Source: Ampullaceana balthica
Lineage: Eukaryota > Mollusca > Gastropoda > Lymnaeidae
DNA: 64,000 bases
NCBI GenBank assembly: GCA_944989445.1
Contig: CALYLW010000284.1
Span: 664,259 to 728,258 of the forward strand
Reading direction: 5' to 3'
Positions 48,460 through 61,400 of this stretch are shown one piece after another (position 1 is the first letter of the stretch; each line of letters starts with the position of its first letter). The translations under genes and the position numbers were made by a program. The notes under the pieces were generated by a model that saw only the letters and a list, made by a program, of their open reading frames with translations, was not told the DNA's origin and did no database searches.

Positions 48460-51180
48460 CATTTCCAGTATGATTGTGAAAAAATTGCAAAACTTATAAG
48501 AAGGCTTCCAGGATATTAAAGTCCTAGAGATTAAAGTTTTGATCTTTACATTACAGCACAATCCAGCTAACCCAATGTTGTTTAACTCATGTATTTCATT
48601 ATCAAGACGAAGGATCTCAAAATCTCCGTCCGCAAACAGAAATATTCCAAATCATCTCTCAATCAGTTTCACGTCATGAACCTCGTCTAGTCAAACTAGA
48701 CCAACTAGATGACCTGATGACCTGTGACTTATTCAGTGCATTTACATATTTTCCAAGGTCAGAGATCAAGTAAAATTAACAATTCTGAAATTCTGTGCCA
48801 CGTTGATTTCTGAACCACTTAGTCCCCGATTCCAGTCACAGGATTTCATTTTTAATTATATCTTTTTCCATTTTTGGTGTGGGGTTTGTGCGAGGTAGAC
48901 AAAACCTTACCATTATGAGAACCTATCCCCTCATTTTTTATGTTTACAATACATCACTGCTTACATCATTACGTCAACTCTTGCCACAATGAATGTCGTA
49001 TGATGTCACGAGGCTATACATTTGTTAAAATCAGACTTTTTACTTTTGTATGTTAACCTTTAATTTTTAAAATACAGTTTATGATGTATCGAATTTGTAT
49101 GACGTCATTGGAAGTTTGTTTATGAAAATTGCATGAATTTTAAAATAGTGTCCTAATAAATTAAATGTATACACACTTTTAATGACCACAACACCAAAAT
49201 TTATAATATTGTAATATTATTATTATAATATGTCGAGGTGAAAATCCGTGTGTGGTAGCGAGGCGTGAAAGGAAAGATGACCAGCGTAACATAAAAAAGG
49301 GAGGGGGGTGTAAGGTAGAGGGACAGATTGACTGAATGTGTGAAAGCGGAGAGATTTGGTCAGTTAGCGTGGACACATGGGTGCGAAGTCTTCTTAGCTA
49401 ATGTTGTTAGCGAAACTCTCGCACTGATGGGATTGTGTTGCAGTGTTTTTTCAAGCCAAAAGTGTTTTATATATTATACAAGGTAAATATCATTAATCAT
49501 TAATTGTGTTTCGTCGTTCAATAAGTTGTATGCTCATTCTCATGAGTTGAGAGCGGCCATTGAAAGAGAATATGACAACATGCCAATTGAAATAATTAAG
49601 AACGATTTAGGTTCAATCAGTGAGCGTTGTCAGGTGTGCATGGACCATAATGGCCACCAATTTGGACACTTTCAATAATCGGCTGGTTTCCACATTTTTT
49701 CACAGTAAATGGTTTATGAAACGTTTCTGTATTATAATAAATGTTGGTTCTATGGTAATTAAAAGTGTGTATACATGTACATTTGATTATGTTTTGTACT
49801 GCCTTGGAGACATTGAAGCCTCATTGGAAGATTGTGATCTGCTTGAGGGAGTCTGCGTGAAATAAAACAGTATTCCATAAATTATAAATGCAACAAATAT
49901 ATTAAAAAAAACTAAAAAGAGTGAGAACTTGTATAGCATGGCTTCATGAGAAATGGTATGGCCAGATGTAATGAAAAAGCGAGAGGAAACAATAACAGGA
50001 AATAAAAAAAAAGAAAAATAAGACTTGGAGTCAATAAAGAACAAGAGTTGTTCAACAGTTTGTGATACAGATAAAAGAAGACGATAATTGGAAAGAGAAT
50101 TACTACAACTGATACAAATTGCACTAGTCTTATTATAGGTAGAATGTAAACATATAAGAAAGCTTATGGACTTAGCCATATTTTTGGAAATATCAATAGT
50201 GATAAAAGGTATATTACATTAATTAGGGAAGATTTATCGAAAACCAAAATGTTTAGAAGTGGTAACAGATTCCTATCGAGAAGTAACATGATGGATCGGT
50301 GAGGTTTGTCCTTGCAATGTAACAATGGTTAACGGATGAACTTGTTTGTGTTAAAAAAGGAGGGGGTGGGGATTAAAACAAGGGGAGTGACATTTTATAA
50401 ATCGTTTATGGAGATTGGGATTAAGGATACTGGTGGGTTAGGGGGATTTGTTTGATTCCGTCTATAATGACAATGATATTAATACAGATATTAGAGAAAA
50501 TGTCATAGACTCTAAGGGTACTGTGAGTTTATCAATATTCATTTAGCAATATTCCACCGACAGTATTATTATTGTGATTAAAAAAATATACATGCAAATT
50601 ATGATATCATGGGTGATGTCTAAATTTTCTTGACCCCAATTGTTGTGTTAAAAATCAAAATGTTGTGCAAAATCTAAATTTTGAGGAGTTTAATTTTGAT
50701 AGCAAAGTCAATTTTTTTGTTTGTTGTGATATGTATTTTATCAACATACATTGTATTTATAATACAAAAATATTTAATTTAATTGTACAGAGAGGGAATA
50801 GTGTGCTTATATAAATTTTGCAGAAAAATTAATTGATTACAAAAATGCATTTTTTTATTGTTTAAAATGTTTCTGCTGAAGTTAAATGAACAATGTTATA
50901 TTCGGTGTTCATTACTGGTCCACAGCCTCATGTGAAAATATAAGATATCGAACTCCAAGTTACAGCAAAATTTATTATTGTACGACAGTGGTACTGTTAT
51001 GTATTTAAGATAGAGATAGAACAATTTCATGTTAAATAAAGGTGCTTGTATGATGATATATCATTAGAAAGTGTGGATGTACATGCTAAAATTTTGAAAA
51101 TATATTTATTAAAGTACACATTTTTTTAGTTTAGCTAAAGTAATTTAATGTAATGACATCTGGTAAATAGTAAATACATT
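48460..51180. other. Intergenic DNA, nothing recognised
   Basis: Mixed AT-rich DNA. The longest open frame here (130 codons, minus 50179-49787) is Ser/Phe-rich text from an A-rich plus strand, with no start context, domain or splice support. Confidence 0.45.
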
Positions 51181-51190
51181 TTAATCAAAG

Positions 51191-51600
51191 TCAACTAGAT
51201 TTATTTTTCTCCTGGTCAGAATAGTTACTTAAGTGTGAGTTGATCAAATTTTTGATTTGAAATTCATGGAGTTTTAGGTCGTATTTATAATACAGTTTTA
51301 ATATTTCTTGTTTCACTTCATTCGATATTGAACATGCAACTTTGTTCCGTATGTTGTTTCTGGTTGTAAATTTGCAAGAGATTTTTGTTGCAAAGACTTT
51401 GGAGAAATTAAATGTTTTTGAATTTTGTATAATAGGCAGCCTAATGAAGTGCCTATGTATACATTTATAATATTCAATTGTATCTTGGAACTTAAAAGAA
51501 AGGTTCAAGTTTGTAAATTTTGTTTCAGCTGATAAAATGCCATTGTTTTTAGGATAATATATAATTAAATTAAATTCGACTAAAAATAGTGCGTTTGTTC
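51191..51600 (-). CDS. Hypothetical ORF, possible terminal exon
   Basis: A minus-strand frame is open from about 51600 to the TAG stop at 51191, in DNA too AT-rich to make this length unlikely by chance alone. The last 105 residues include TFNFSKVFATKISCKFTTRN, then ISNEVKQEILKLYYKYDLKL, H-E-F. The E-x-L-x-x-L-Y-x-x-Y-D-x-x-L-x-x-F pattern resembles the C-terminal helix of Golgi carbohydrate sulfotransferases, but the PAPS-binding motifs are absent. A TTTTATCAG acceptor at about 51533 could make this a last exon. No partner exon was found upstream. Weak call. Confidence 0.2.
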
Positions 51601-51918
51601 CGGGTTTTTTTCACATATAATAAACAAAGTTGGAAAATGATATTTAAGTATTAGTCTATGTACTAAATAATACGACATACTTAAAACTACGGTTTGACTG
51701 CCATCTAGGCATCGCCACCGACATAACGACGATATGAGCTTTCTAATAATATTTGCTGCTCATCGCATAGAAGTGAATCTCTTAAATTTTTATGTAAGTA
51801 TATTTTTTTAATCCCTTTCGACGAAATTTAATATTTGGTCCAGTCTGTAGCAATTTCTATGAGTTCATATTCCGTTTCTAAAGCATCATTATTTTTCCGT
51901 TGATTTTTTGTTTTATAT

Positions 51919-52660
51919 TAGGGCTGTGGAAATTAACGATTAATTACTCGATTAATCGTTAAAAATGTTAACGATTAAACCATTTTTAACGGTTAATTGA
52001 ACCATCACTTACAAAATATTGGAAGTCAAAAATGAAAATAGCGGCCGATAAATAATAACAAATTTCCTGACGATTACACGAACATTTTGGTTTTAAACTG
52101 ACGGGAATGTTCAAAATGTTTTCCTACCATGGCACTAACACTTCGCCTACTTATCAAACCAAATTAAAAGCGTATTAAGCTAATGGCAGTAATGGAGTCT
52201 GACTCAGAGACAGAAAATGACGACAGCTCTTCTGATGAATTACTGCATTACAAAATGGAGATGAAAGTTCCTGAATCCATTAACCCTCTACAATGGTGGA
52301 AACTTAATTAACACCGATATCCGATAATGTCATTCCTTTCCAAGACCGTTTTGAGGCATACCAGTTACCTCAGTTCCATGTGAATGATTGTTCAGCTCGG
52401 CTGGTTATATTGTCAATTAGACCCGCTCATCACTTGAACCAAATAATGTCAACACACTTGTCTTTTTGCGCATTTGGGGTAAAAGATAACATATAAAGGA
52501 GACATTCCAGTGTTATTTAGATTTTCAACTTGAAAGTTTAATAAGTGTTGCTTATGCCATCATACATTTTAATTTTTGGCTTTAATCAAAATTAACGAAT
52601 AATTAATCGTTAATTTTTCAAAAGTAAACGATTAAATTAAATTAATCGTTAACAGTCCTA
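51919..52660 (+). mobile_element. hAT relic with ATTAATCG-rich ends
   Basis: It runs from TAGGGCTGTGGAAATTAACG to GTTAACAGTCCTA, with TTTTATAT / TTTTATAG as an 8-base target duplication. Repeated TTAATCGTTAA words fill both ends. A short plus-strand stretch reads SDSETENDDSSSDELLHYKM, then ESINPLQWWKLN, which matches the N-P-L-x-W-W-K motif of hAT transposases. The rest of the gene is deleted. Related to 11596-12019. Confidence 0.8.
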
Positions 52661-53392
52661 TTTTATAGCATAAACTTGCATAATGAATAAAAATTCCGAT
52701 TAATCATGGACAAAACCATGCAGCCAATCATGAATCAAGAGCGAAACACAACCGACAGTTTTGTAAATGGTTTGAATGAAAACCAGACTTAAAAAAACAA
52801 GTGTTGATAGAGAACTGCAATACGATTAAAAGAAACAAAACACTGGTATAATTTGTTTTGTTACTTTAAATTAAATAATCACATTATTGTCCTCATTCTT
52901 GGTGTCAGTATACAGGGGATGGGCTGGGCTGAGGTGTAATTAAGTGATACATAGATAAGATTTAGGACGCTTTATTCATATTAGCTTTAAATTATAAACA
53001 AAATAATGCGTTTTTTCAAGGCCAATCATTTAAATCTCTACATTAATACAAAAGAAATATCACCCTTTTCGGGGTTTATTTATTAGGTTAAATGTATATT
53101 TAGAAGAAAACAACAACACATGGAACTTTAAAAAAACCTCAAAAACTTAATTTGATTTATTCTTTTTAATCAATAAAAGGACACCACTAAGATATGACAC
53201 AAATACCATAAATAAGCAGACATCGAGCTTTTATTTACGGAATTTTAAATATAATATGGTATATTATATTACTCAGGCAATCTAATATATTTTACGCTAA
53301 TACTAATAATAGATCTAATAAGGCATAAACATAAAAAAAATCGAGATACGTTTATTATTGAAATATAAAGATAAAATCAAGTATGATAACAT

Positions 53393-53412
53393 GGGGGGGG
53401 GGTGGGGGGCGG
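53393..53412 (+). other. G-run with quadruplex potential
   Basis: An uninterrupted run of about ten G, then T, six G, C and three G within 20 bases. This could form a G-quadruplex on the plus strand and is a likely spot for length variation or assembly error. Confidence 0.5.
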
Positions 53413-53559
53413 GCTACAGCAACATGTTTGACATAAGAAATTATTTCCAGTTATAACATCAGTTTATACACAAAGTTAGCTGTCTCTCAGTATATGAGTT
53501 GACACGAAATTAGGCGTCTTCTCTCAATTCACAGTAAACGTCACCGATTGTAACCCATC

Positions 53560-53960
53560 ATGATTGCAGACGATAGACACATGACAGACCCCTGACAAGT
53601 AAAAAACATGTCAGATTCCTATCACGTGATAGACAAATGACGCACACCAGATTGACAAAATTCGTGATAGAAAGACACAATACAAGCACCTAACAATTCA
53701 TAAACACTTGTAAGACTCCTGCCTCCTATAAGACTCATGACTTATACTTACATTTATGTAGTAGAATCTTGACACACACTTGAAACAGCCATGTGTCATA
53801 CTCCTGCCCTTGTATCACAATTGTCAAATGACACAACTCTGACACAAAAATGACATACCTTGACAACTGATAGAAAAATTTCAGCCATTTAGCCACATGA
53901 CACCGACCTCACAGTGGCGAAAAGTGAGGTGTACGTCAGATATCAAATCAACTTGTCGAA
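53560..53960 (+). repeat. TGACA-rich degenerate repeat
   Basis: The words TGACA, GACAC and TGTCA recur many times in about 400 bases (for example ATGACAGACCCCTGACAAG near 53582 and AATGACACAACTCTGACAC near 53827). The spacing is irregular (about 14-30 bases), so this is either an old minisatellite or a cluster of sites. There is no coding frame. Confidence 0.4.
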
Positions 53961-54890
53961 ACTCTCACATACTTTTAAATCCAATCTTGTGTAGTTTTCA
54001 TCCGGGATATAGTAACTGTATTTCCTATTAAGAATCCTTCTAAAAAACGAAAAAAGAGTGCAGTGGATTGTTCTCACTTAAAGTGTGACACTTTCAACGA
54101 CATGTGACAATAAGAAGACTTCGGGTTGAATCACTACACGGAACGTAACACTTATAGTTAAGATAAGCAGCGAGATCTCATATAAGACTTAGAACTTCAT
54201 TCTTTGCAACTAGCGGTGCTTGACCTCAACATATCTGTCATAGATGCCAAACTTTGTCCTCTATCACTTGACTCTCAACTTATCCTTGGAAAAGATTCCT
54301 GTAAGGCTCACAGTTCTGCAGCAAAAAATATATTGCTCCCAGGGAGACCATGTCTTGGAGGTATGTGAGCAGTTAACTCCCCATTTTATTCTGTTTCACG
54401 TTTGAAATCTTTAGTCACATAACATCGCAGGGGTTTAGCAGTGCGGATGTGTGAATAATAGCAACACTGTTGTGTGTATTTTACTCCCATTCTATTCAAT
54501 GTCAATACATGTGAATTCTTGAACAGTTAAACAGTTTGTCTCAGTTCAGTTAATCAGCATTGTTTTTGTGTATTTATCTCCCCATCTTAGTAGAGGAATA
54601 CATTTGAAATCTCCTGTAATCTTGTATTATACCATCATGAGAATACAAAGTGTCTCTATATTTAGAACTTGTAGTTATATGAATACGAATTAAATGTAAT
54701 AACTTTTCTGTCCATTATAGCACAAATCATGACATCACTGTCTTGTCCATACGAAGACGAATCTTAAGGAAATAACCGACACGTCAATATTACACATATG
54801 TTAAACATTATTTATAGGATTACATAAAAAGTCTTGGTATCTTTGAAATTGCAATTTTAAATAATGAAAATTTTCCTGATATACACAATT
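53961..54890. other. Intergenic DNA downstream of the IAP-type gene
   Basis: No feature supported. Confidence 0.45.
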
Positions 54891-54893
54891 CTC

Positions 54894-54899
54894 TTTATT
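54894..54899 (-). terminator. Candidate polyadenylation signal of the BIR-protease-RING gene
   Basis: TTTATT on the plus strand is AATAAA on the minus strand, 327 bases past the TGA stop. Confidence 0.4.
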
Positions 54900-55225
54900 A
54901 GGAACAGTATTCAAATCATGATTATACACGAAAAATGGCAAATAAAAGAATTAGAAATATTATAGCATACATTATTTTTAACGAAAAACGTTAGTCCAAT
55001 TGAAATAAGAGAAAAAAATCATATTTCAAAATTATATATCAGAAAAAGGAAACTGCACTTTAAAAACCACTGAAATAAAGGACAATCCAAAAAGCTCCGA
55101 AAAAAAGCAAACACTGAAAAAAACGAAATAAAAACATACACCAAATACAGTGAAGCAAAAACTCCCTAAAATAACAGCATATTTTCAAGCTCTACCCAGC
55201 GTCTAAGACAATATTGTTAAAATCA

Positions 55226-55455
55226 TCACGTGAAAAATGTTGAGACAGTAGCCAGGATCTGCTTGTTGCATGACGGACAGTGAGTTAGCAGTTTGGAGCA
55301 GTCAGAGCAGGCGTACAGCTCTCCACAGGGAAGGAACAAATCTTTAACCTGGGACTTGAAGCAAACCTTGCATTTCATTTGTTCCTCTAGCTTCGTGCTT
55401 TCATTCTTTAGCAATTTAACAGCTATGTTTTCCTCTGAACAATTAAGGCATGAAT
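55226..55455 (-). CDS. Exon 7: C-terminal RING finger with His to Glu change
   Basis: Residues 674-749. A short coiled stretch (ENIAVKLLKNESTKLEEQM) precedes C702-x2-C705-x11-C717-x-E719-x3-C723-x2-C726-x6-C733-x2-C736. In IAP-type RINGs position 719 is His (C-G-H-L); here it is Glu (C-G-E-L, codon GAG). All seven Cys are kept, so the fold may survive with a changed zinc site. The protein ends A-T-V-S-T-F-F-T, without the usual aromatic tail of dimerising RINGs. The acceptor is TAACAG at 55456-55461; a second AG 21 bases in is also in frame. Confidence 0.85.
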
Positions 55456-58400
55456 CTGTTAGATAAATATTTGTAAAAAGTTAAATATTTTCTTATTTTA
55501 TATTTAAGCAAATTAAATATAATATCTTCATCAGTTGTCATTCTATGATCAAATTCAACGTTTTACTTGTATTTCAAATGTGTGGATTTTTAAGAAAATA
55601 TGTTTTGTCGCATGAAATGTCCACATCCTGAAGTCATCTACAGCAGTGTTTCCCAAAGAGTGTTACACGTACATCTCGGGGAATGGGGAGAGTTTGGTTG
55701 GTACGCATTTCAGATTGTTAAAAAAAAATACAAGCAAGCATGAAACAATAGAACTTGTCATCTCAACATTACAAATCTCTCCCTTCACATTGATTTTTAA
55801 CGAATATTATTGATACAATTTTTTTTTAAAAATGAAGAAAGTCATTCATTTTTTTAAAAAATACCGGTAATTTCCTAGAAGATTAAATATACCTTTAGTT
55901 CTTGTCATTAAAATTCAAGTGAATTTGTTCATTGTTAATGATGTGTACTCAGTTTTACTAAAATTATGGACCAGGGCAAAATGATATCGAAAGTTGGGGT
56001 AAAGCTAATAGTAAGGTGACCTCCCATTGCATTGTCAAGTATCAGGGGTTGTCATCAGATTTGTTAAGACATTTTCAGTAGACACAGCAGGGGAGAAAAC
56101 TGACAAACTCTGGAAATATCACCAAGTTGTAAGTTAATTAACTCTGTATTTAAAAATATGTCTTTGGACGCTTCTGAAAAATGGTTACGAGAAATATTTG
56201 AATTTCATGGCAATCATTTCACTAAGTCTTTTTAGCCTTGTGTCACATGGTTTGATCAGCTGAACTGGTTCCAGTTATTGAATCTGTTAGGAGTTGTAAA
56301 GAATGCTCTCCCTTCTTTCCCCGTCTCATTCTTAGTTTTATGCCGTGATACTGTCTTCCCTCCTGGAAAAGTGTGACTTCAGTTTCCTTTCCATATGTTT
56401 TTTTTTCTCAGAAAAATATGTTTACCTCTGCGTCAATGGCTATTATACTACCTGGCAAGTCCTCTTGAAATTCAAATATTCACCGCATTCCATTTTTAGA
56501 TTAAGACATTTTCCACACACCGAATATAAACATGGTTATAAAATCTAAATACTAAACATTTTTGTTTTGGTCTCTTGGCTTTATCAAATTGACTTTCGAT
56601 CTCCCAAGGTTCTAGAAATACTGAGTTAAATTTAACTTCATGGACAAAGCGAACCACGTGAAGCTTTTTAATTATTTTTTTTTATAGTGCGTCTTGTTAT
56701 ATTTTTCTGATTGGTCACACTGTCAGCGGCCGAGGCTAGTTTGTTATAATTCTACTGCAAACAAACACACATGAACATCACATGGCCTGCCTTCAACCGA
56801 CCCTCATTGATATGGAAGTCAGAGTTACTCTTTAGCCTTGAACTTGTGTGTCTTCACGTGTTTTAATTGAGGACAGCTTTCCAGCTTTCAATTTCGCGTC
56901 AGAATCCGAAGTCCACCCTCACAGGTTTGAATTTTCAGCCATTCAACTTCTTGGTGTTACAGCATTGATTTTTTGACCTTGTTGCGAATCTAGACTCTCA
57001 ACACAAAGTATAAAATAATTAAGAGTCTAAGTTTCATTTTAGCATTGTGTAGACGCAGGTCTGTCTATCTATGGAAGGGTGAAATTATTAAGCTCAAAAC
57101 AATGAGATGTTGTTTTTTTTTGACGTAGAACTATTTGCTTGTAAAACTAATTCTGTTTTAAAAACTAATGAATAAACATATCTAAATATGTTCACTTATG
57201 TAGATATTCTACTACATGAAATTGATTTTTTTCTAAAGAGAAAGTTCAACTTCAATGCAAAAAAGTTTTCACAAATAAAGAATACTTTAAATGTCGTAAA
57301 CAATAATTATTTTTGGGCACTCAATATTTTTTGAAAGATTTAAATGCTTTAGCGCATTTTTGATTTGTTACAAGTTCGATTTTGTGTGTGTGTGTGTGTG
57401 TATCTTTACGAAAAACATGTGTAGCGAAAGATATCCCGTATTGAGGGAAATTATTAGTTCTCATTTCTTTAAAATGAAACTAATTAAATACACAGCTGTC
57501 TTTTTTTTTATAAATGTCTATGATTTTTATCGATTTTGTTATTTCAACGAAACATTGTGTGAGTATTTCCCCTAAATATCATAAAAGCATAGTTGACAAG
57601 GAAATATTATAATTCATTTAAAAGAACAAACCATTGGGGAATGCCTGATTGCCACCATTCTTAATCTGATTCTGTAGAAACGGGCAGTTGGGTCTGTGTT
57701 TTTCATGTTGGCCATAAACGTCGTCACCTGGTTTCCAGGATCTGAGACCAAGTCCACACTGGAAACAGCGGACACAATCCGCGTAACCTGGTTGGGCAAT
57801 ATTTAGTTTTCACGTTTAGTTTGTTGATGAAATACTTCTTACCTCTAATGTCGCTTCAAACATAGACTACTTCAGATACTCTTTATGTTAAAAATGGACT
57901 CTTTATAATCCATTAAAAAAATAAAATCAATTGACAATTAAGTAATTAAGCCTTACCATAACTCAAAAGAAGATACATGTATACTACTTCATATTTTATT
58001 CCATAATCTTGTTTATTTGCTTTATAACAAGTATTTTAACAAGTGAAAAACTCTATACATTGAAAAACGTAATGCTTTAAAAGGAATTACTGTTAAAGCT
58101 TTTAGATCAACACTATAAACATCTACACATGTCAATCTACTTATGGCTGTATTGTGCCTGTCATTCCACTTACTGCTGTCTGTCATTCCACTTACTGCTG
58201 TCTGACATTCCACTTACTGCTGTCTTGTGCCTGTCATTGCACTTACTGCTGTTTGGTGGCTGTCATTCCACTGTCAGTCCACATTTGTTTACCTGCGTAG
58301 AAGAAGCCAGCCAAAGCGAGCACCTCAGGATGGTGTATGTCATGATACTTCCAGTCGCTGAAACTCTCCAACCTCTTCTTGTAAGGGATGTACACTGGGT

Positions 58401-61400
58401 AGGCGGAGTGGCTGAGCACTTTGAACACAGGTGACGTCACGTGCTTGTCTCCAGTGCTGTTATCATCGTCGTCATCGTCCTGGCTGGGTTGAGTTGAGGT
58501 GGACTGACCAGCTCTGTTTTCCAGCTCGTAGTCCGAGAGGTTATACACTGTCATGGAAGTAGGGAACACTAACAGTATTAACTGGTTAAAAACCAACTCA
58601 GTTTTTGTTATCCTTTAATATAAAACTAAAAGAAATATAAAGATAAGACATATAATGAATAGTTTGCTATCTTGTGCAATAGATCATCCGTGTTCATGGA
58701 AAAGATAAGATTAACTATTAATTAGTGTAGCGGAATGCTCATTTGCTATTCGTTTAGTCTACCCAACCCTTCTAATGCCTACTTATAAACATATTCATTT
58801 CGGGAAAAGCTGTTTCATCATTTTCAAAGTAAATTCTTATCTAAAATGATAATTATACAATGTGAACAAAGGTTTTTTTTTGTTTTTTTTAAATCATAAC
58901 GGGAAATGTGTTAATTTTACCATTTACAATTTTTTTAAAACTCTTCAAACACAATCTTTGTTTTTAACTTTAATCAGAGGTTCAATGGCAGCTTACTAAC
59001 TTGGTATCGGTCTTGATGGTGCAATGTTCTGGTCAAATCAAATTAATATTACACCGACCTTTCATTATGGATCCCCCAAGGCCAGTGCCTATATCCGCAC
59101 CATTGTGCATCCAGATCTCAAAATCTAATTCTTGTCCTCCGCCGATTGACGAAGTGTTTGCTCTAAAAGTCAGGACAGGTGCACCAGATGATCCGGGACA
59201 TGTGTCCGCCGCGTAGAGGAGAGCTTTCCTGACACGATTTTGAGATATAACATCTGGCTCTTTGAATGTAAACACGTGTAAGAATGTTTAACCATGGCAG
59301 TATTGAATATGAAATCAAATTTGAAAAGAGCCTATAATTCTTCATTAGGAAAAACGAAATTCATATAACATAATATGCCCGCTGTTATTATTTTATCTTA
59401 GTCAAAAACTCAATTTCATTGCGTATTTTTAAGATGTACTCTTTAAATTTAAAGCCACGTACAGGTTATTTGGCAGATAAACGCTGAGATTACGAAAATG
59501 GTTTAAAATGACCACTAACCCAGATTACTCTGTCCGTTTATCCTATTTAATCCCTTCCGACCACTGCCTGGCTGATCCATCAAATATTTTACCATGACAG
59601 AATCTCCGTAAGAGATGATCTTCTCCCGTCCATGTGGGTGGTGAATGATGAAGAGTTTCTTTGTTAGTGCCTCTTTGACTCTTCTCGGTAGGTTAGCGGT
59701 CAGCTCCATGATCTGATTCCTGGTTGTCACAATGCGCTTGATGAAATCTTGATCACTGCTGGTGCACACCAGTATGACGCTGTTGTTTCCGGGAGTCTTG
59801 CTGACAAGCAGTTCCTTCCCCTTTAATGTCACTGTTTTCATAGTGTTGTTGTTGTGCTTGTAGGTGAATTCAACCACAGATTTCTCCGCCTCTGATCTGT
59901 CAATGATCAGATGACGATTTGTGCGTATGTAAATCTCACATTTCTTTCCTTTACTCAGAAAAGGAACCAATTTTTTAATAGAGCTTTCGTTATGAATGAT
60001 CTCTTTTGGTTCGTCTTGCATGAAACCAGTTCCATATCTTGGCATTGAGCACGTTCGTGGTACCCCGTCTTCCATGGCGCGATATTTGCTGATGTGGCTG
60101 AGCGAGATCTTTACCGTAAGATCAGAGCAAAGTTGTAGAATCTTGATAACATCCGGGTGTCTGGTGGACGCTGGGATTTGTGGTAAGGTGATGGACAATG
60201 CTGGGAAGTAGGCGTAGTGGCCAGGGTTTTTATTGCAGTGATTTCTATCAACTTGATGGGAGTCCATCTTTTCTTCGCTACACTCCGGTGTAAAGCTATC
60301 CGAATCAACTAGGAAAATAAAATTCTTCATATGTCGGAATGTCTTAAATATGATAATGGTAATGATTTTTTTAAGATAGGAAAAAATATGAAACATAAAT
60401 ATTTGGCAGATATAAGTTCTTTTAAAAAAACCCATAAGACTGCATCTCAAGTAGTGCACATTCTAATAGTTGACACTACCAAACATTCGATGGAGACTAG
60501 TTAATTAAAAATAAAAGTTACTTACAAAAATTATATTCTGAACAATCTGAAGAATAATCTGAAAATTCACTATTTGGGGATGCGGTATCTCTTAAAAATT
60601 CTTTACTTTCAACTGAAAAAGAAACAACACTTCAATAGTAAAAAAAATGTAAATCCAAGACTTTGTCAAATTGATTACACTTTGAAACGATCAAACTAAC
60701 TATCAAATTTTAATAAATATAATCCATGAGAAAAGTTAAAAACTTTCAAAGCATTTTCCTTAATATGAATGATTTAAACTTTCATCTGGTGCAAATTTTA
60801 ATTTAAAATTGACTATATATTAAAAAATATCGTGTTGATAAAATAAAATAAAGTTGGGTTTCAAGTATCAAGCATCAACACATACTTAAGGGAGAAGTGG
60901 CTCCAAGAAAATTTTGTGGGCTGATGACGTCATTGACAGATTGATTGACAGCATTCTGTACCAAAATCCTGTTTGGATAACTGGTGTGATGGCTCAGGGA
61001 ACCAACAGACTTCGACTCACTCGAGGGCGGCAGCCCTATTGAGTCACTCATCCCAGAACAGACCTGAGCTACAGGTAAAGATGCCTCAAGCCCATCAGCC
61101 TCAATGCCGCTCTCTGCCCCGTAACCCTCGTCTGACCTTTGATCCCCAGCCGTAGCGAACGGACACTTCTCCGCGTGGTAGCGCTTGTCTGAAGGATCTG
61201 TTGTGACCCCGAACAGAGACACGGAGTTCAGACAAGTCACACACTTGATGAAAGAACCATCTCCAACAACCGAAAACCCCGATTCTGCTAGTGAACTCGG
61301 CAACACTGGCGTTTCATGATGGCCAACCAAACGGAATGTCGCAAGTCTCCTCAAAGAATCTAGTAAAAAAATGTCGTCGGGGTTGGTTCTCCCACCGAAT

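Noticed and set aside
49787..50179. 130-codon minus-strand ORF with hydrophobic stretches
   Set aside because: It comes from an A-rich plus strand that reads as Phe/Leu/Ser on the other strand; there are no domains, no splice support, and a second frame over the same stretch is similarly open.
55644..56000. Complete hAT element starting CAGTGTTTCCCAAAG
   Set aside because: Only the left end is visible; no matching right end or target duplication was found.
57614..57799. 61-codon minus-strand ORF beginning MPNQVTRIVSA
   Set aside because: Wrong frame over exon 6; the neighbouring frame encodes the zinc-binding half of a canonical BIR and joins exon 5 in phase.
58243..58434. 101-codon plus-strand ORF across the second BIR
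   Set aside because: Antisense to exon 5 and driven by the minisatellite; the minus-strand spliced frame explains the conservation.
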